Of a stretch of 64,000 bases of DNA, positions 18,538-26,860 are shown piece by piece; the first letter of the stretch is position 1, and every line of letters begins with the position of its first letter. Source of the stretch: an uncultured Mycoplasmatota bacterium (lineage in GTDB: Bacteria > Bacillota_I > Bacilli_A > RF39 > UBA660); NCBI GenBank assembly GCA_900548695.1, contig URLC01000003.1:124001-188000 (forward strand), given 5' to 3'. The notes beneath the pieces were generated by a model. That model was not told the origin of the DNA. It worked only from the letters and a program-made list of their open reading frames with translations, and searched no databases. Position numbers and translations under genes: made by a program.

Positions 18538-21500
18538 CTATAAGTTCTACTCTATTTTCTCTATTTTTATTTATTTTTATTCTATATGTTTTATCACCCA
18601 TATTCATTTCTTGAGTTTTAAAGCTACCAAATGAATCAGTTATTTCTCCATAATCCTCGGCATCTTTTGTCTTAGTATAAACTTGGAATGTATAGGTGCC
18701 CTTTTCTAGTTTATCTAAAGCTATTTCTTTTTCATACCAAACATAAGTTTTTGATTTTTTATCTTGTACTGTTATATCAAAAGGTCCTTTTACACTTCCT
18801 AAATTTATATATTCTTGCTGATAAGTTTCCTGATTTTCTAGAATTAACGTTCTCTTTATATCATCTTGCCTATCATATGTTCCATCATAGTTATATGAAT
18901 ATGCTAAAATATATAGTTTATTATTTTTAAATTGAATAGTATCAAAATCGTTAATCATATTTCTGTATGTTGGAGCTTCAGAAGTTGTATATAACTCATC
19001 TCTAATATTTATTTCTATGCCTTTTGTTTTATATTTCTGTAATACTTTGAAATTATAACCGTGTTTTTTATCTTCTCCTCTTTTATCAATATCAGTATTA
19101 AAAGCATTATCAAATAATTGTTCTGTATAATATTTATCCGTACTTGCTTTCATGTATAATTCATAATCTCCGTTTGGAATATCTTGCATGTTAATGATTC
19201 CTTTGAACCATGATTCGGTATAACTATTACCATTTTCTTCTCCCAAATCATATGGAGTATCTTTTGTCCAAGCAGTTATACTTGTCGTGTATTCTTTATC
19301 AGAATTTTTGTCTTTAAATATCATTTCATATTCTTTGTTTTCATTATTAATATCATAGATAATTAAATAACCACTTACTGAAAATTCCTTACTTTTATTA
19401 TCCCATCTTAGGGAATTTAAGTAAAATTCTCCATCTTTTTCTTCTTGTTTCCTTTCAATTACAGTAACTGTTATTTCTTTAGTTACTACGTTTCCAAAAG
19501 AATCTTTTACTTGATAAATTACTTTGTAAGACCCAAGTTCTTTTTCATTTACTTCATTTTCAATTACTTCAATATCTTTGATTGGTCCATCTTCTGGATC
19601 TGTTGCTGTTACATCTTTTAGTTCATCAAACTTTTCATTTAAATATATTGTTTTATCTTCTGCATTTATTACTGGCTTTTGATTTTCTACTACTGTTACT
19701 GTAATTGTTTTTTGTGTTTCATTTTTATAGCTATCGACAGCTTTATAAGTAACTTCATATTTGCCAATTTCTTGTTCTTTTACATCATTTTTAACAACTT
19801 CTATCTTTTCTATTTTTCCTTCTTCTTTATCTACAGCTGTTACATCTTTTAAAGGATTAAATTTTGTTCCTTGTGTTATTGTTTTATCTTCTGCATTTAT
19901 TACTGGTGCTTCATCTTTTATTACGGTTACTTTGATTGTTTTTGTTGTTGTTTGATGATAAGTATCTGTTGCTTCATAAGTAATTTCATAAAGTCCTGGT
20001 TCATTTATTTTTACACTACTAGTCTTTACTTTTACTTCTAATTTACCATCTTCTTCATCAGTTGCAGTTACACCATCTAACTCATCTAATTTTCTATATT
20101 GGATTATTTCTTTATCTTCTGCATTTATTACTGGTTTTTTATTTTCAGTTACGGTTACTTTGATTGTTTTTGTTGTTGTTGAATTGTTTTTATCGGTTAC
20201 TTTATAAGTCACTTGATATGTTCCTACAACATCAATATTTACAGTTTCTTGTTCGATTGTTATTTTATCAGTTAAATTACCATCTTCATTATCCATTGCC
20301 GTTACATCTTTTCGATAATCAAATTTTGTTCCTTGTACAATTGTTTTATCACTAGCGGTAATTATCGGTGCAGTATTTTCTACAGTGCTATGAGATTTGG
20401 TAACTTTAACATTTGGAGCTTCAGCTAAGGTCCATCCAAACTCTTGTTTTGTACCATTTAAATCTACTGGAACTTTATACCATTTAGCACCATTTACTAT
20501 TTGTTCACCTAATATCGGTGTATAGGAGTTGTGATATTGACCACTAATTAGAGTAGCTTTCGTATCTTCTGGTACACTATTTACCCAAGTGTATTGATTT
20601 CCACTTGCTGTTACTGAAAATTTACCATAATCGCTGTCAACAAAAGTTATTGTATCTGCTGGCACCCATTCTTTTTGATCATACCAATAATCTGAGGTTA
20701 CTAAGTAAGATACAGCACTACCGTTTTTATCATAAGTGGCAGTATAGACCATTACATACCTATTATTTAATAATTTTTGATCTTTTTTGTTTGTTAGTGC
20801 TGAATCATAATAGTAATTTGTATCTTTAATACTTTTAGCAACTTTTGGTTTTAGAGTAGCATTTTCAACGTATAAATCGTATTCATAATCCCTATCTTGG
20901 TAATTTGTTACATCATTAGGTGAGATATAACCATTTTTTCCTTTGTTTATTTTTTTGACATAGGCAGCTGGGACATAGACATAGCTATTCCAGTTATAGT
21001 CTCCCGATGTTATTTCATTGTAATTACTGTCTATGTTTAAGTCACTCACTACTTTGTACCAAGTGGTATTTCCATTTACACTTTCTCCTGTTTTTTCTCC
21101 AACGATAACTAAGGCATCTTCTGCTTCTGGGTAAGAATAAATAAATTTTGATGAATTATTAGCATCACTCATGGCATTTACTTGTCTTGTTACAACGCCT
21201 AATTGATAATAGTTATAGTCTTGTAAACCTTTAGCCTTATCAAATGCATAATAGTGAGTGGCCATCTTCTCACTCCAATACGTGTCTGATGCATACTTTA
21301 CGTTCATCCCAATCCATTTATCACCGAATTGAGGTCCAAAGTAACGCCAATCTCTTGGATGCGCATAGCCATAGGTAATCCATTTAGATGCATAACCTAA
21401 AATGCTGCTAGCAAATGAGGCATACCAATTCGCAGCTTCTCCTGGATTACTGTCTACAGCATTTAATCCAAAACCATTATTTTTATTAATAGCTAAATTA

Positions 21501-22486
21501 CTGGTACCATTTCCTGTTTCATTTCTACTTAGACTTAAAGCTAGTAGGGCATTAACACCATATTTTTCTTGAGCATAATAGTAAAAAGTTCCTTTACCAT
21601 ATAGTCTAGAAGAACCAGTGGCACTAGCGTTTCCAAATGCATCTCTATAAAAGCCCATGTTATTTCTGATATACTCATCAATATTTTGACTAGAATAGCT
21701 TGTTCTAGTATGATTTGATAAATACATATAATAATTATAATATTCATTGTTTTTATTTACTGCATTATTATAGTTTCCATTTTTATAATCAATTAGCATT
21801 TTCTTTCTATCTTGGTAAAAATATTTACCATCGTAACTATAATATGTCCCTGTTGGTAGCATTTCTGGTTTAGGTCCAATTACACTCCCTCTATTTCCAT
21901 TATAGGTTTCTTGAATTTTATTTACATAATTATGTTTTATTGAGTCTGTTGTGACTGTGTAACTACTAGATGATTTTACCCAAGTTAGTGGTACTAGTTC
22001 ATAGGCTTGTGATTCTATCCAACCTGTAAAATTACCTATTTTAACTTTCGCCATAAATTTACCTTTAAAGGAAGAATATTGGGCTTCTATAAAAGCTCCA
22101 TCTACCCCACCGTATAAAGAACCAGTATCCATATAAGTATATGATGAATTAGTGTTAGTACTTGTGTAAAAATATGTTAAAGCTGTCGGATTCACACTTA
22201 AATCAGCTAATGCTAAATTTGCATTTAAAATTTTTGTTTTGCCATCTACTCTACCAAAAACTACTAAATCATCAGCTCCGTTATTTTTCATAAAACTTGT
22301 TGCTTCTTCAAATGTTGAAAAGCAAGCCACTGGATCAATTACTCCGTCTGAATGCATTCCGGCTACTTCATAGTTCCCACATAAAGATTTATTTTGATAA
22401 TTTGAAGAAGAAAAGGCATATGTTTCTTTAGGATATAACAAAATACCTATCACAATTAAACTTAAAAATAATAAGTTTTTTTTCAT
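18530..22486 (-). CDS. Large secreted glucosaminidase-domain autolysin with four Ig-like (DUF5011-type) repeats
   Basis: 1318 residues from ATG 22486, chosen because AAGGAGG precedes it; an in-frame ATG nine codons earlier has no such site. A signal peptide (~1-24) is followed by an N-terminal region of unknown fold (to ~280). A glucosaminidase domain (~300-440) has LLALSLSRNETGNGTS with the likely catalytic Glu, NGFGLNAVDS and YFGPQFGDKW. SH3-like wall-binding segments (~450-700) come next, then four ~78-residue Ig-like repeats (~705-1010) each with INAEDK, AxDxEDG and VTVTEN-type blocks. A ~300-residue C-terminal beta-rich part ends the protein. It should cut N-acetylglucosaminyl bonds in peptidoglycan. 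There is no sorting motif. The gene has its own promoter and terminator. Confidence 0.88.
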   Translation of the reverse strand: MKKNLLFLSLIVIGILLYPKETYAFSSSNYQNKSLCGNYEVAGMHSDGVIDPVACFSTFEEATSFMKNNGADDLVVFGRVDGKTKILNANLALADLSVNPTALTYFYTSTNTNSSYTYMDTGSLYGGVDGAFIEAQYSSFKGKFMAKVKIGNFTGWIESQAYELVPLTWVKSSSSYTVTTDSIKHNYVNKIQETYNGNRGSVIGPKPEMLPTGTYYSYDGKYFYQDRKKMLIDYKNGNYNNAVNKNNEYYNYYMYLSNHTRTSYSSQNIDEYIRNNMGFYRDAFGNASATGSSRLYGKGTFYYYAQEKYGVNALLALSLSRNETGNGTSNLAINKNNGFGLNAVDSNPGEAANWYASFASSILGYASKWITYGYAHPRDWRYFGPQFGDKWIGMNVKYASDTYWSEKMATHYYAFDKAKGLQDYNYYQLGVVTRQVNAMSDANNSSKFIYSYPEAEDALVIVGEKTGESVNGNTTWYKVVSDLNIDSNYNEITSGDYNWNSYVYVPAAYVKKINKGKNGYISPNDVTNYQDRDYEYDLYVENATLKPKVAKSIKDTNYYYDSALTNKKDQKLLNNRYVMVYTATYDKNGSAVSYLVTSDYWYDQKEWVPADTITFVDSDYGKFSVTASGNQYTWVNSVPEDTKATLISGQYHNSYTPILGEQIVNGAKWYKVPVDLNGTKQEFGWTLAEAPNVKVTKSHSTVENTAPIITASDKTIVQGTKFDYRKDVTAMDNEDGNLTDKITIEQETVNIDVVGTYQVTYKVTDKNNSTTTKTIKVTVTENKKPVINAEDKEIIQYRKLDELDGVTATDEEDGKLEVKVKTSSVKINEPGLYEITYEATDTYHQTTTKTIKVTVIKDEAPVINAEDKTITQGTKFNPLKDVTAVDKEEGKIEKIEVVKNDVKEQEIGKYEVTYKAVDSYKNETQKTITVTVVENQKPVINAEDKTIYLNEKFDELKDVTATDPEDGPIKDIEVIENEVNEKELGSYKVIYQVKDSFGNVVTKEITVTVIERKQEEKDGEFYLNSLRWDNKSKEFSVSGYLIIYDINNENKEYEMIFKDKNSDKEYTTSITAWTKDTPYDLGEENGNSYTESWFKGIINMQDIPNGDYELYMKASTDKYYTEQLFDNAFNTDIDKRGEDKKHGYNFKVLQKYKTKGIEINIRDELYTTSEAPTYRNMINDFDTIQFKNNKLYILAYSYNYDGTYDRQDDIKRTLILENQETYQQEYINLGSVKGPFDITVQDKKSKTYVWYEKEIALDKLEKGTYTFQVYTKTKDAEDYGEITDSFGSFKTQEMNMGDKTYRIKINKNRENRVELIVE
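19440..20390 (-). repeat. Four tandem Ig-like domain repeats within the autolysin gene
   Basis: The pattern INAEDK...DVTAxDxEDG...YxVTYxVxDxxxxxTKTITVTV recurs four times at ~78 residues (~234 bases). The DNA copies are diverged, so these are older than the lysozyme repeats at 8489-9586. Confidence 0.8.
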
Positions 22487-22517
22487 ATTACCCCTCCTTA
22501 TATACTTTCTCAATTAT

Positions 22518-22526
22518 ATTATAACA
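22518..22526 (-). promoter_or_regulatory. Extended -10 promoter element of the autolysin gene
   Basis: TGTTATAAT on the minus strand, 32 bases before the start codon. No convincing -35. Confidence 0.5.
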
Positions 22527-22624
22527 AGAAGGTAATCTATTTTCTTTCTAAATATGACAAAATAGAATATTTTTTACATTATTTTACATACTTTAATTTT
22601 TCTAATTTTATTCTAGTCTTTGGG

Positions 22625-22653
22625 TTGATAAAATAGCTATTTTTAGATATAAT
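22625..22653 (+). promoter_or_regulatory. Promoter of the LCP gene
   Basis: TTGATA (22625-22630), a 17-base spacer, then TATAAT (22648-22653). The start codon follows 38 bases later behind GGGAGG. Confidence 0.8.
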
Positions 22654-22691
22654 AAAGAAAGCTAGAAGACAAGTTTTATTGGGAGGTATTT

Positions 22692-24725
22692 ATGGCTAGA
22701 CGTGAAAATGAAACTGATACTGAAATGAAAGAGAAAAAACCAAAAATTAAGATTGTTTTACTAATTTTTTTAATTTTAGCATTACTTACTAGTGCTTTTG
22801 CTATTTATGAAATATTCTTACTGAGTTCCATTGAAACACTGATTCGCTATATTATAATTGGTATTTTACTATTTACTGATTTCATACTGTTTATTAAAGT
22901 GCGTAAGGCCTCTAAAAAGCGAAAGAAAAAAAGAAGTAAACGAATCGGTCTTATCATTTTTATGATTTGTTATTCTATTATTTGTTTCGCAATTGGTCTT
23001 GTAATTGCTTATCTTTACGGACAGCTTAACAGTATTAATAAAAAGTATGTCACTTATACTTCTAATTTAGTAGTTATGAGTAAAAATGAGGCCAATGATA
23101 TTAAAGATATTCATGATTATACGATTGGAATACTAAAAGATAAAAAGTCGCCAGAAGGTTATATTATTCCACAAGAGATTATTAAAGATAATAAGTTGGA
23201 AGATAATAATGAAATAAAAAACTATGATGATTATTCTACTATGTTAGTTGATTTATATGCTGGTGAAATTGATGGAATGTTTGTTTCTGATCATTATGTA
23301 TCCATGTTTTCTGGAATTACGGGATATGAAAATATTGGAACAGATACAAAAGTTATTATCTCTAAAGATAAAAGAATGAAAAAAGCAGATACTTCTGTTA
23401 CTGAAACAGCGTCTAGTGGTAAATCTATTACGGAACCATTTACTATGTTGCTTATGGGTATTGATTCGACTGATGAAGTGTTAAGTAAAAATGCTATTGC
23501 TAATGGTGATACTTTAATCTTAGTTACCTTTAACCCTAAGACTTTAAATGCTACTATGATTTCTATTCCACGTGATAGTTATGTTCCTATTGCTTGTTGG
23601 AGTGATAAAGCAGAAAATAAAATTACGCATGCTGCAGGATATGGAACAGATTGTATGATGAATACAATTGAAAATTATTTTGATGTTAATATTGATTATT
23701 ATGCAAAGATTAACTTTAAAGGTTTAGTTAAATTAGTTGATGCTGTTGGCGGTGTTGATGTTAATGTTGATGCCCCTCGTACATTATGTACTGATGATTC
23801 TTCTCGTGGTGGAGAGGTTTGCATCAATCCTGGACCACAAACTTTAAATGGAGAACAAGCTTTGGTTTATGCAAGAAATAGAAAGCAATTGGCTAATGGA
23901 GACTTTGGCCGTGGACAACATCAACAAGAAATTGTCATGGCTTTAATTAATAAAATGAAGACGATTACAGAGGTTTCAAAATTTATGGACATTTTGAATA
24001 CCATTTCTAATAGTTTAGATACTAACTTGACAACAAAACAGATTTTATCCTTCTATAATGTTGGCAAAGATATTGTAAAACGTAGTTTAACATCTGATGA
24101 TGCTGATTTAGTTAATATTCAACAACTATATCTACAAGGTAATGGACAAATGATTTATGATGAAAGAATGAGAATGGTTTTATATAATTATGTACCTAAT
24201 AAAGATAGTAAAAAAGATGTTATTCGTGCTATGAAAGAAAACCTAGAATTACAAGAACATACGGTTATTAAAGAATTCAGTTTTTCTATCAATGAACCTT
24301 ATGAAAAGGAAGTCATTGGATATGGTCCTTACAAGACTAGTTATACTTATGATCTATTACCAGACTTTACTGGCGATAGTGAAGCGCAAGCTCGAGCTGC
24401 TGCTAGTCGTTTAGGCATTTCTGTTAGATTCGTTGGAAGTGGTGGTTATGTTGTATCACAAAACTATCCATCTGGTAAACGTTTAGATAAAATTAATGGT
24501 AGTGTTACCTTAACACTTTCTGGTTCTCATAAAGAAGAGACAAAACCAATTAAGCCGGAAGTTCCTGACAAACCTACCCCTCCAGATTCTGGTGATGGTG
24601 ATAACGAAGATAATACTGGTGGCGATACTGGTGATAGTGATAATGGTGGTAATACTGGTGGCGATACCGGCGATGGTGATGGTGAGACTACTCCTCCTGA
24701 TACTGGTGATAAACCAACACAATAA
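22692..24725 (+). CDS. LytR-CpsA-Psr (LCP) family protein with C-terminal PASTA domain
   Basis: 677 residues. Three membrane helices (~20-45, 48-70, 85-111) are followed by an extracytoplasmic accessory domain. The LCP catalytic domain (~250-420) starts MLLMGIDSTDE and contains SIPRDSYV and YARNRKQ...DFGRGQHQQ, the Arg/Asp residues that bind the polyprenyl pyrophosphate. A PASTA-like unit (~568-625: LLPDFTGDSEAQARAAASRL) and a Gly/Asp/Thr-rich tail end it. LCP enzymes transfer teichoic acid or capsule chains from undecaprenyl carrier to peptidoglycan, so this may attach the polymer built at 1-16273 (inference). Three helices and a PASTA tail are more than the one-helix family standard. It has its own promoter and a terminator overlapping its stop codon. 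Confidence 0.9.
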   Translation: MARRENETDTEMKEKKPKIKIVLLIFLILALLTSAFAIYEIFLLSSIETLIRYIIIGILLFTDFILFIKVRKASKKRKKKRSKRIGLIIFMICYSIICFAIGLVIAYLYGQLNSINKKYVTYTSNLVVMSKNEANDIKDIHDYTIGILKDKKSPEGYIIPQEIIKDNKLEDNNEIKNYDDYSTMLVDLYAGEIDGMFVSDHYVSMFSGITGYENIGTDTKVIISKDKRMKKADTSVTETASSGKSITEPFTMLLMGIDSTDEVLSKNAIANGDTLILVTFNPKTLNATMISIPRDSYVPIACWSDKAENKITHAAGYGTDCMMNTIENYFDVNIDYYAKINFKGLVKLVDAVGGVDVNVDAPRTLCTDDSSRGGEVCINPGPQTLNGEQALVYARNRKQLANGDFGRGQHQQEIVMALINKMKTITEVSKFMDILNTISNSLDTNLTTKQILSFYNVGKDIVKRSLTSDDADLVNIQQLYLQGNGQMIYDERMRMVLYNYVPNKDSKKDVIRAMKENLELQEHTVIKEFSFSINEPYEKEVIGYGPYKTSYTYDLLPDFTGDSEAQARAAASRLGISVRFVGSGGYVVSQNYPSGKRLDKINGSVTLTLSGSHKEETKPIKPEVPDKPTPPDSGDGDNEDNTGGDTGDSDNGGNTGGDTGDGDGETTPPDTGDKPTQ

Positions 24726-24758
24726 AAAAGTAAGCAATATTATGCTTACTTTTTTATT
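24724..24758. terminator. Bidirectional terminator between convergent genes
   Basis: A perfect 13-bp stem (24724-24736 with 24743-24755) with a 6-base loop. A and T tracts on both sides make it work for the LCP gene (plus) and the superoxide reductase operon (minus). Confidence 0.92.
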
Positions 24759-25412
24759 TTATAATTCAATAAATTTATCTTTACCTACTCCACATCTTGG
24801 GCATTTCCAATCACTTGGTAAATCTTCAAATTTTATTTTTTCTTTCGCATCATCATATATATAACCGCAGACAGTACAACGATATCTTTTTTCGATAGAT
24901 TTATTTTCTTCTAAAGCAATATAAGTAGGTGCTTTTTCAGGAGATTTTCCCTTTAATACTTCGTGATAATATCTATATGTCATTGGTTCTTTATCTGATA
25001 GTTTTTGCCGTCTTTTTATACTTATTAAAAATATATCGTGAGTATTGGTTTCGATAGTATTTATTACTTCACCGATTAAATAACCACAAATATTATTTTT
25101 TATAATTGGCAAGTTATCTAACATTTGATAATCTATGTTTTCAAATTTATCGGTTGAATCTGATGAAAAATAACCAAATTTAGATATTACTTCTATCGGA
25201 GTTTCTGTAGATAAGATGGAAATTGCACAGTTTTTAGTCTCTTTTAACGCTTGATTGGTGTAATTTAATTTATTTAAACTAATTGCGATGATTGGATTTT
25301 TTGAAGTAATTTGCATTACAGTATTGATTGTACAGCCAACTTTTTTATCTTTATATAAAGTTGTGACTATATACATCCCGTAAGATATGTCATGTAATAT
25401 TTCTTTGTTCAT
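24759..25412 (-). CDS. Flavin reductase fused to a C-terminal rubredoxin (Hrb-like)
   Basis: 217 residues. Residues 1-~165 are an FMN-binding split-barrel flavin reductase domain (DISYGMYIVTT, ISLNKLNYTNQAL, SILSTETP). Residues ~176-217 are a rubredoxin with CTVCGYIY and CPRCGVGKD as the four iron ligands. The rubredoxin loop is short: the usual NGI-PGT segment is absent. The layout matches the high-molecular-weight rubredoxin Hrb of Moorella thermoacetica, which passes electrons from NADH to oxygen- or NO-detoxifying proteins. Here it follows superoxide reductase with a 1-base TAATG overlap, so it is the likely electron donor to that enzyme. ATG 25412 with GGTGGAG is preferred over an in-frame start seven codons upstream. 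Confidence 0.88.
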   Translation of the reverse strand: MNKEILHDISYGMYIVTTLYKDKKVGCTINTVMQITSKNPIIAISLNKLNYTNQALKETKNCAISILSTETPIEVISKFGYFSSDSTDKFENIDYQMLDNLPIIKNNICGYLIGEVINTIETNTHDIFLISIKRRQKLSDKEPMTYRYYHEVLKGKSPEKAPTYIALEENKSIEKRYRCTVCGYIYDDAKEKIKFEDLPSDWKCPRCGVGKDKFIEL

Positions 25413-25789
25413 TACTCCACCACTGTTTGCCATAAACCATGTTTATTACAATAAGCATAAATTAAGGCACCTTTTTCATATGGTACTACTAATTCTGGTA
25501 TATCATTTGGTTTTAAAATCACTTCTTTATTTTCTTTTTCTGTTTTTACTAATATCCACTCAATATAATGATCTTCTTCCATTACGTGGTTTACTTTGAT
25601 GTGAATATTATTTCCTTCAACTTCATATGTTGGCACATGTTTTTCAAAGCTCGCATCTACGCTATTAGCTTTTAGCTCTACCATTGGTTCTCCACAACAC
25701 ATTATGCCACAATCTTCACAATTACAGTCTTCTAATACCTTTATTAAAGCATTACACTTTCTACATTTTTTTAATTTTAATTCTTTCAT
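25412..25789 (-). CDS. Superoxide reductase (desulfoferrodoxin/neelaredoxin family)
   Basis: 125 residues; it reduces superoxide to hydrogen peroxide without making oxygen. The C-terminal catalytic iron site is complete: His51 in EKHVP, His68 and His74 in NHVMEEDHYIEW, Cys114 and His117 in YCNKHGLW, with Lys50 as the family's active-site Lys. The N-terminal part resembles the desulforedoxin-type centre, with CRKC and CC. It has a three-residue longer spacing and three extra cysteines (DCNCEDC) between them. ATG 25789 follows GAGGAGG; the in-frame start five codons earlier overlaps that site. It lies 1 base after the ArsC-like gene. Confidence 0.92.
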   Translation of the reverse strand: MKELKLKKCRKCNALIKVLEDCNCEDCGIMCCGEPMVELKANSVDASFEKHVPTYEVEGNNIHIKVNHVMEEDHYIEWILVKTEKENKEVILKPNDIPELVVPYEKGALIYAYCNKHGLWQTVVE

Positions 25790-25790
25790 T

Positions 25791-26147
25791 TTATTCCTCC
25801 TCAATTAATTTTTTCCATTCTTTTTCTTTAAAGCCAATTAATATTTTATTATCAGTTATTAATAATGGCCTTTTTATTAACATACCATCCGATGATAATA
25901 ATTTTATCTGTTCTTCTTTAGATAATGTTAATCTTTTTTCTTTTAAATTTTGTTCTCTATATTTTATACCGCTAGTATTATATAGTTTTCCAAGATCTAT
26001 ATTGTATTTTTCTATCCATTCTTGTAATTCTTTTATAGTCGGAGTTTCAGTTACAATATTTCTATCTTGAAAATTCATTTGATGTTCTTCTAAAAAACGT
26101 TTGGCTTTTTGACATGTAGAACATTTTGGATATTCAATAAATAGCAT
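25791..26147 (-). CDS. ArsC/Spx-family thioredoxin-fold protein (YusI/YffB-like)
   Basis: 118 residues with a thioredoxin-like fold of the arsenate-reductase family. The CSTC motif (Cys9, Cys12) follows the first strand, and the conserved RPLL and ILIGFKEKEW blocks close the domain. The sequence lies closer to the YusI/YffB group than to true arsenate reductases or to Spx, so a thiol redox or regulatory role is as likely as arsenate reduction. It is the first gene of the operon with superoxide reductase and flavin reductase-rubredoxin, which favours an oxidative-stress role (inference). Start follows AAGGAGG. Confidence 0.82.
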   Translation of the reverse strand: MLFIEYPKCSTCQKAKRFLEEHQMNFQDRNIVTETPTIKELQEWIEKYNIDLGKLYNTSGIKYREQNLKEKRLTLSKEEQIKLLSSDGMLIKRPLLITDNKILIGFKEKEWKKLIEEE

Positions 26148-26167
26148 ATTTCCTCCTTTTCTTTACT

Positions 26168-26196
26168 AGGAAGGAATAAATAGTTAATTCCTTCCT
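26168..26196 (-). promoter_or_regulatory. Inverted repeat at the predicted start of the superoxide reductase transcript
   Basis: Ten-base arms AGGAAGGAAT (26168-26177) and ATTCCTTCCT (26187-26196) with a 9-base loop. The minus-strand -10 box at 26202-26207 puts the transcription start at the edge of this repeat. It could be an operator or a 5' stem-loop. Confidence 0.6.
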
Positions 26197-26201
26197 CTTT
26201 T

Positions 26202-26210
26202 ATTATATCA
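26202..26210 (-). promoter_or_regulatory. Extended -10 promoter of the arsC-like/SOR/Hrb operon
   Basis: TGATATAAT on the minus strand, 55 bases before the first start codon. No -35 is recognisable; that region is occupied by the upstream terminator. Confidence 0.55.
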
Positions 26211-26237
26211 AAAAAATAGAAGAATTACTTCTATTTT
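26211..26237 (-). terminator. Terminator of the ltaS operon
   Basis: A ten-base-pair stem (26213-26222 with 26228-26237) and T tract on the minus strand. The TAG stop of the 26231 gene is inside the stem. Confidence 0.85.
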
Positions 26238-26857
26238 AACTCAGCTAATGATAATTTTATATCTTCATGGATAAAAGTTAGAGTAGCTTCATTTTGATAA
26301 TCACCAAAATCTTCGCCAACATAAGTCCATGACACTTTGACTTCATAGGCTTTATCGTCTGTTTCTTCACCATAAGCAAATTCTGTTTGTTCGATGCTTT
26401 CTATGGTTATTTTATCAACTTCTGGTAACTTTTGCTTACGTTGATCATAAATATCACTTTCAACGTATTTATAGTAAGTGTCTTGAGCATTTTGTAAGAA
26501 GTTAGTTAAAGAGGCCGTGTATACGAAGTCTGTACCACCAACATCAGTTTTTGCCACTTTATTTTCTAAGGTATAGAAGTCGTAAATAAACATTTCTGTT
26601 ATTTTCTTAGCATATTCTTCTTCATTTGGTGATGATTTTGATAGAATTTTATCTAGTTCAGCAAACATATCTTGATATCTTTTGTTTTTGTTATCTTTTA
26701 AGGTGTATCCATATTTTTTGATAGTTTTTAGAACCTTAGCTTCTTTTACTTCTTGCGTTTTAAAGAAAATATTATATCCTACTAAGGCAATAGCCCCTAA
26801 TGCAACTATTGTAAGAATTATTATTAAAATCTTTCTTGGCTTTTTCTTTAATTTCAT
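26231..26857 (-). CDS. Membrane-anchored extracytoplasmic protein, unknown function
   Basis: 208 residues: a Lys-rich start, one membrane helix (~9-31, no lipobox Cys) and a ~175-residue soluble domain outside the cell. The domain is mixed alpha/beta with many Tyr, Asp and Glu, and ends in alternating strands (YEVKVSWTYVGE, EATLTFIHED). I do not recognise the family. It begins 3 bases after the ltaS stop, shares its transcript and ends at a terminator, so a role in lipoteichoic acid synthesis or wall assembly is a fair guess from context only. Confidence 0.7.
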   Translation of the reverse strand: MKLKKKPRKILIIILTIVALGAIALVGYNIFFKTQEVKEAKVLKTIKKYGYTLKDNKNKRYQDMFAELDKILSKSSPNEEEYAKKITEMFIYDFYTLENKVAKTDVGGTDFVYTASLTNFLQNAQDTYYKYVESDIYDQRKQKLPEVDKITIESIEQTEFAYGEETDDKAYEVKVSWTYVGEDFGDYQNEATLTFIHEDIKLSLAELK

Positions 26858-26860
26858 ATT

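Noticed and set aside
22487..22691. Small gene or RNA in the divergent spacer between autolysin and LCP genes
   Set aside because: Apart from the two promoters the spacer is plain A/T-rich sequence, with no stable structure or coding frame I can support.
24510..24864. Ile/Thr-rich frames overlapping the LCP tail on either strand
   Set aside because: They are shadows of the Gly/Asp/Thr-rich repeat tail of the LCP protein, with no ribosome site of their own.
25791..26147. True arsenate reductase or Spx regulator
   Set aside because: The CxxC motif and closing blocks fit the YusI/YffB branch. No ars genes are nearby and the Spx-specific features are not clear, so a narrower name is not justified.
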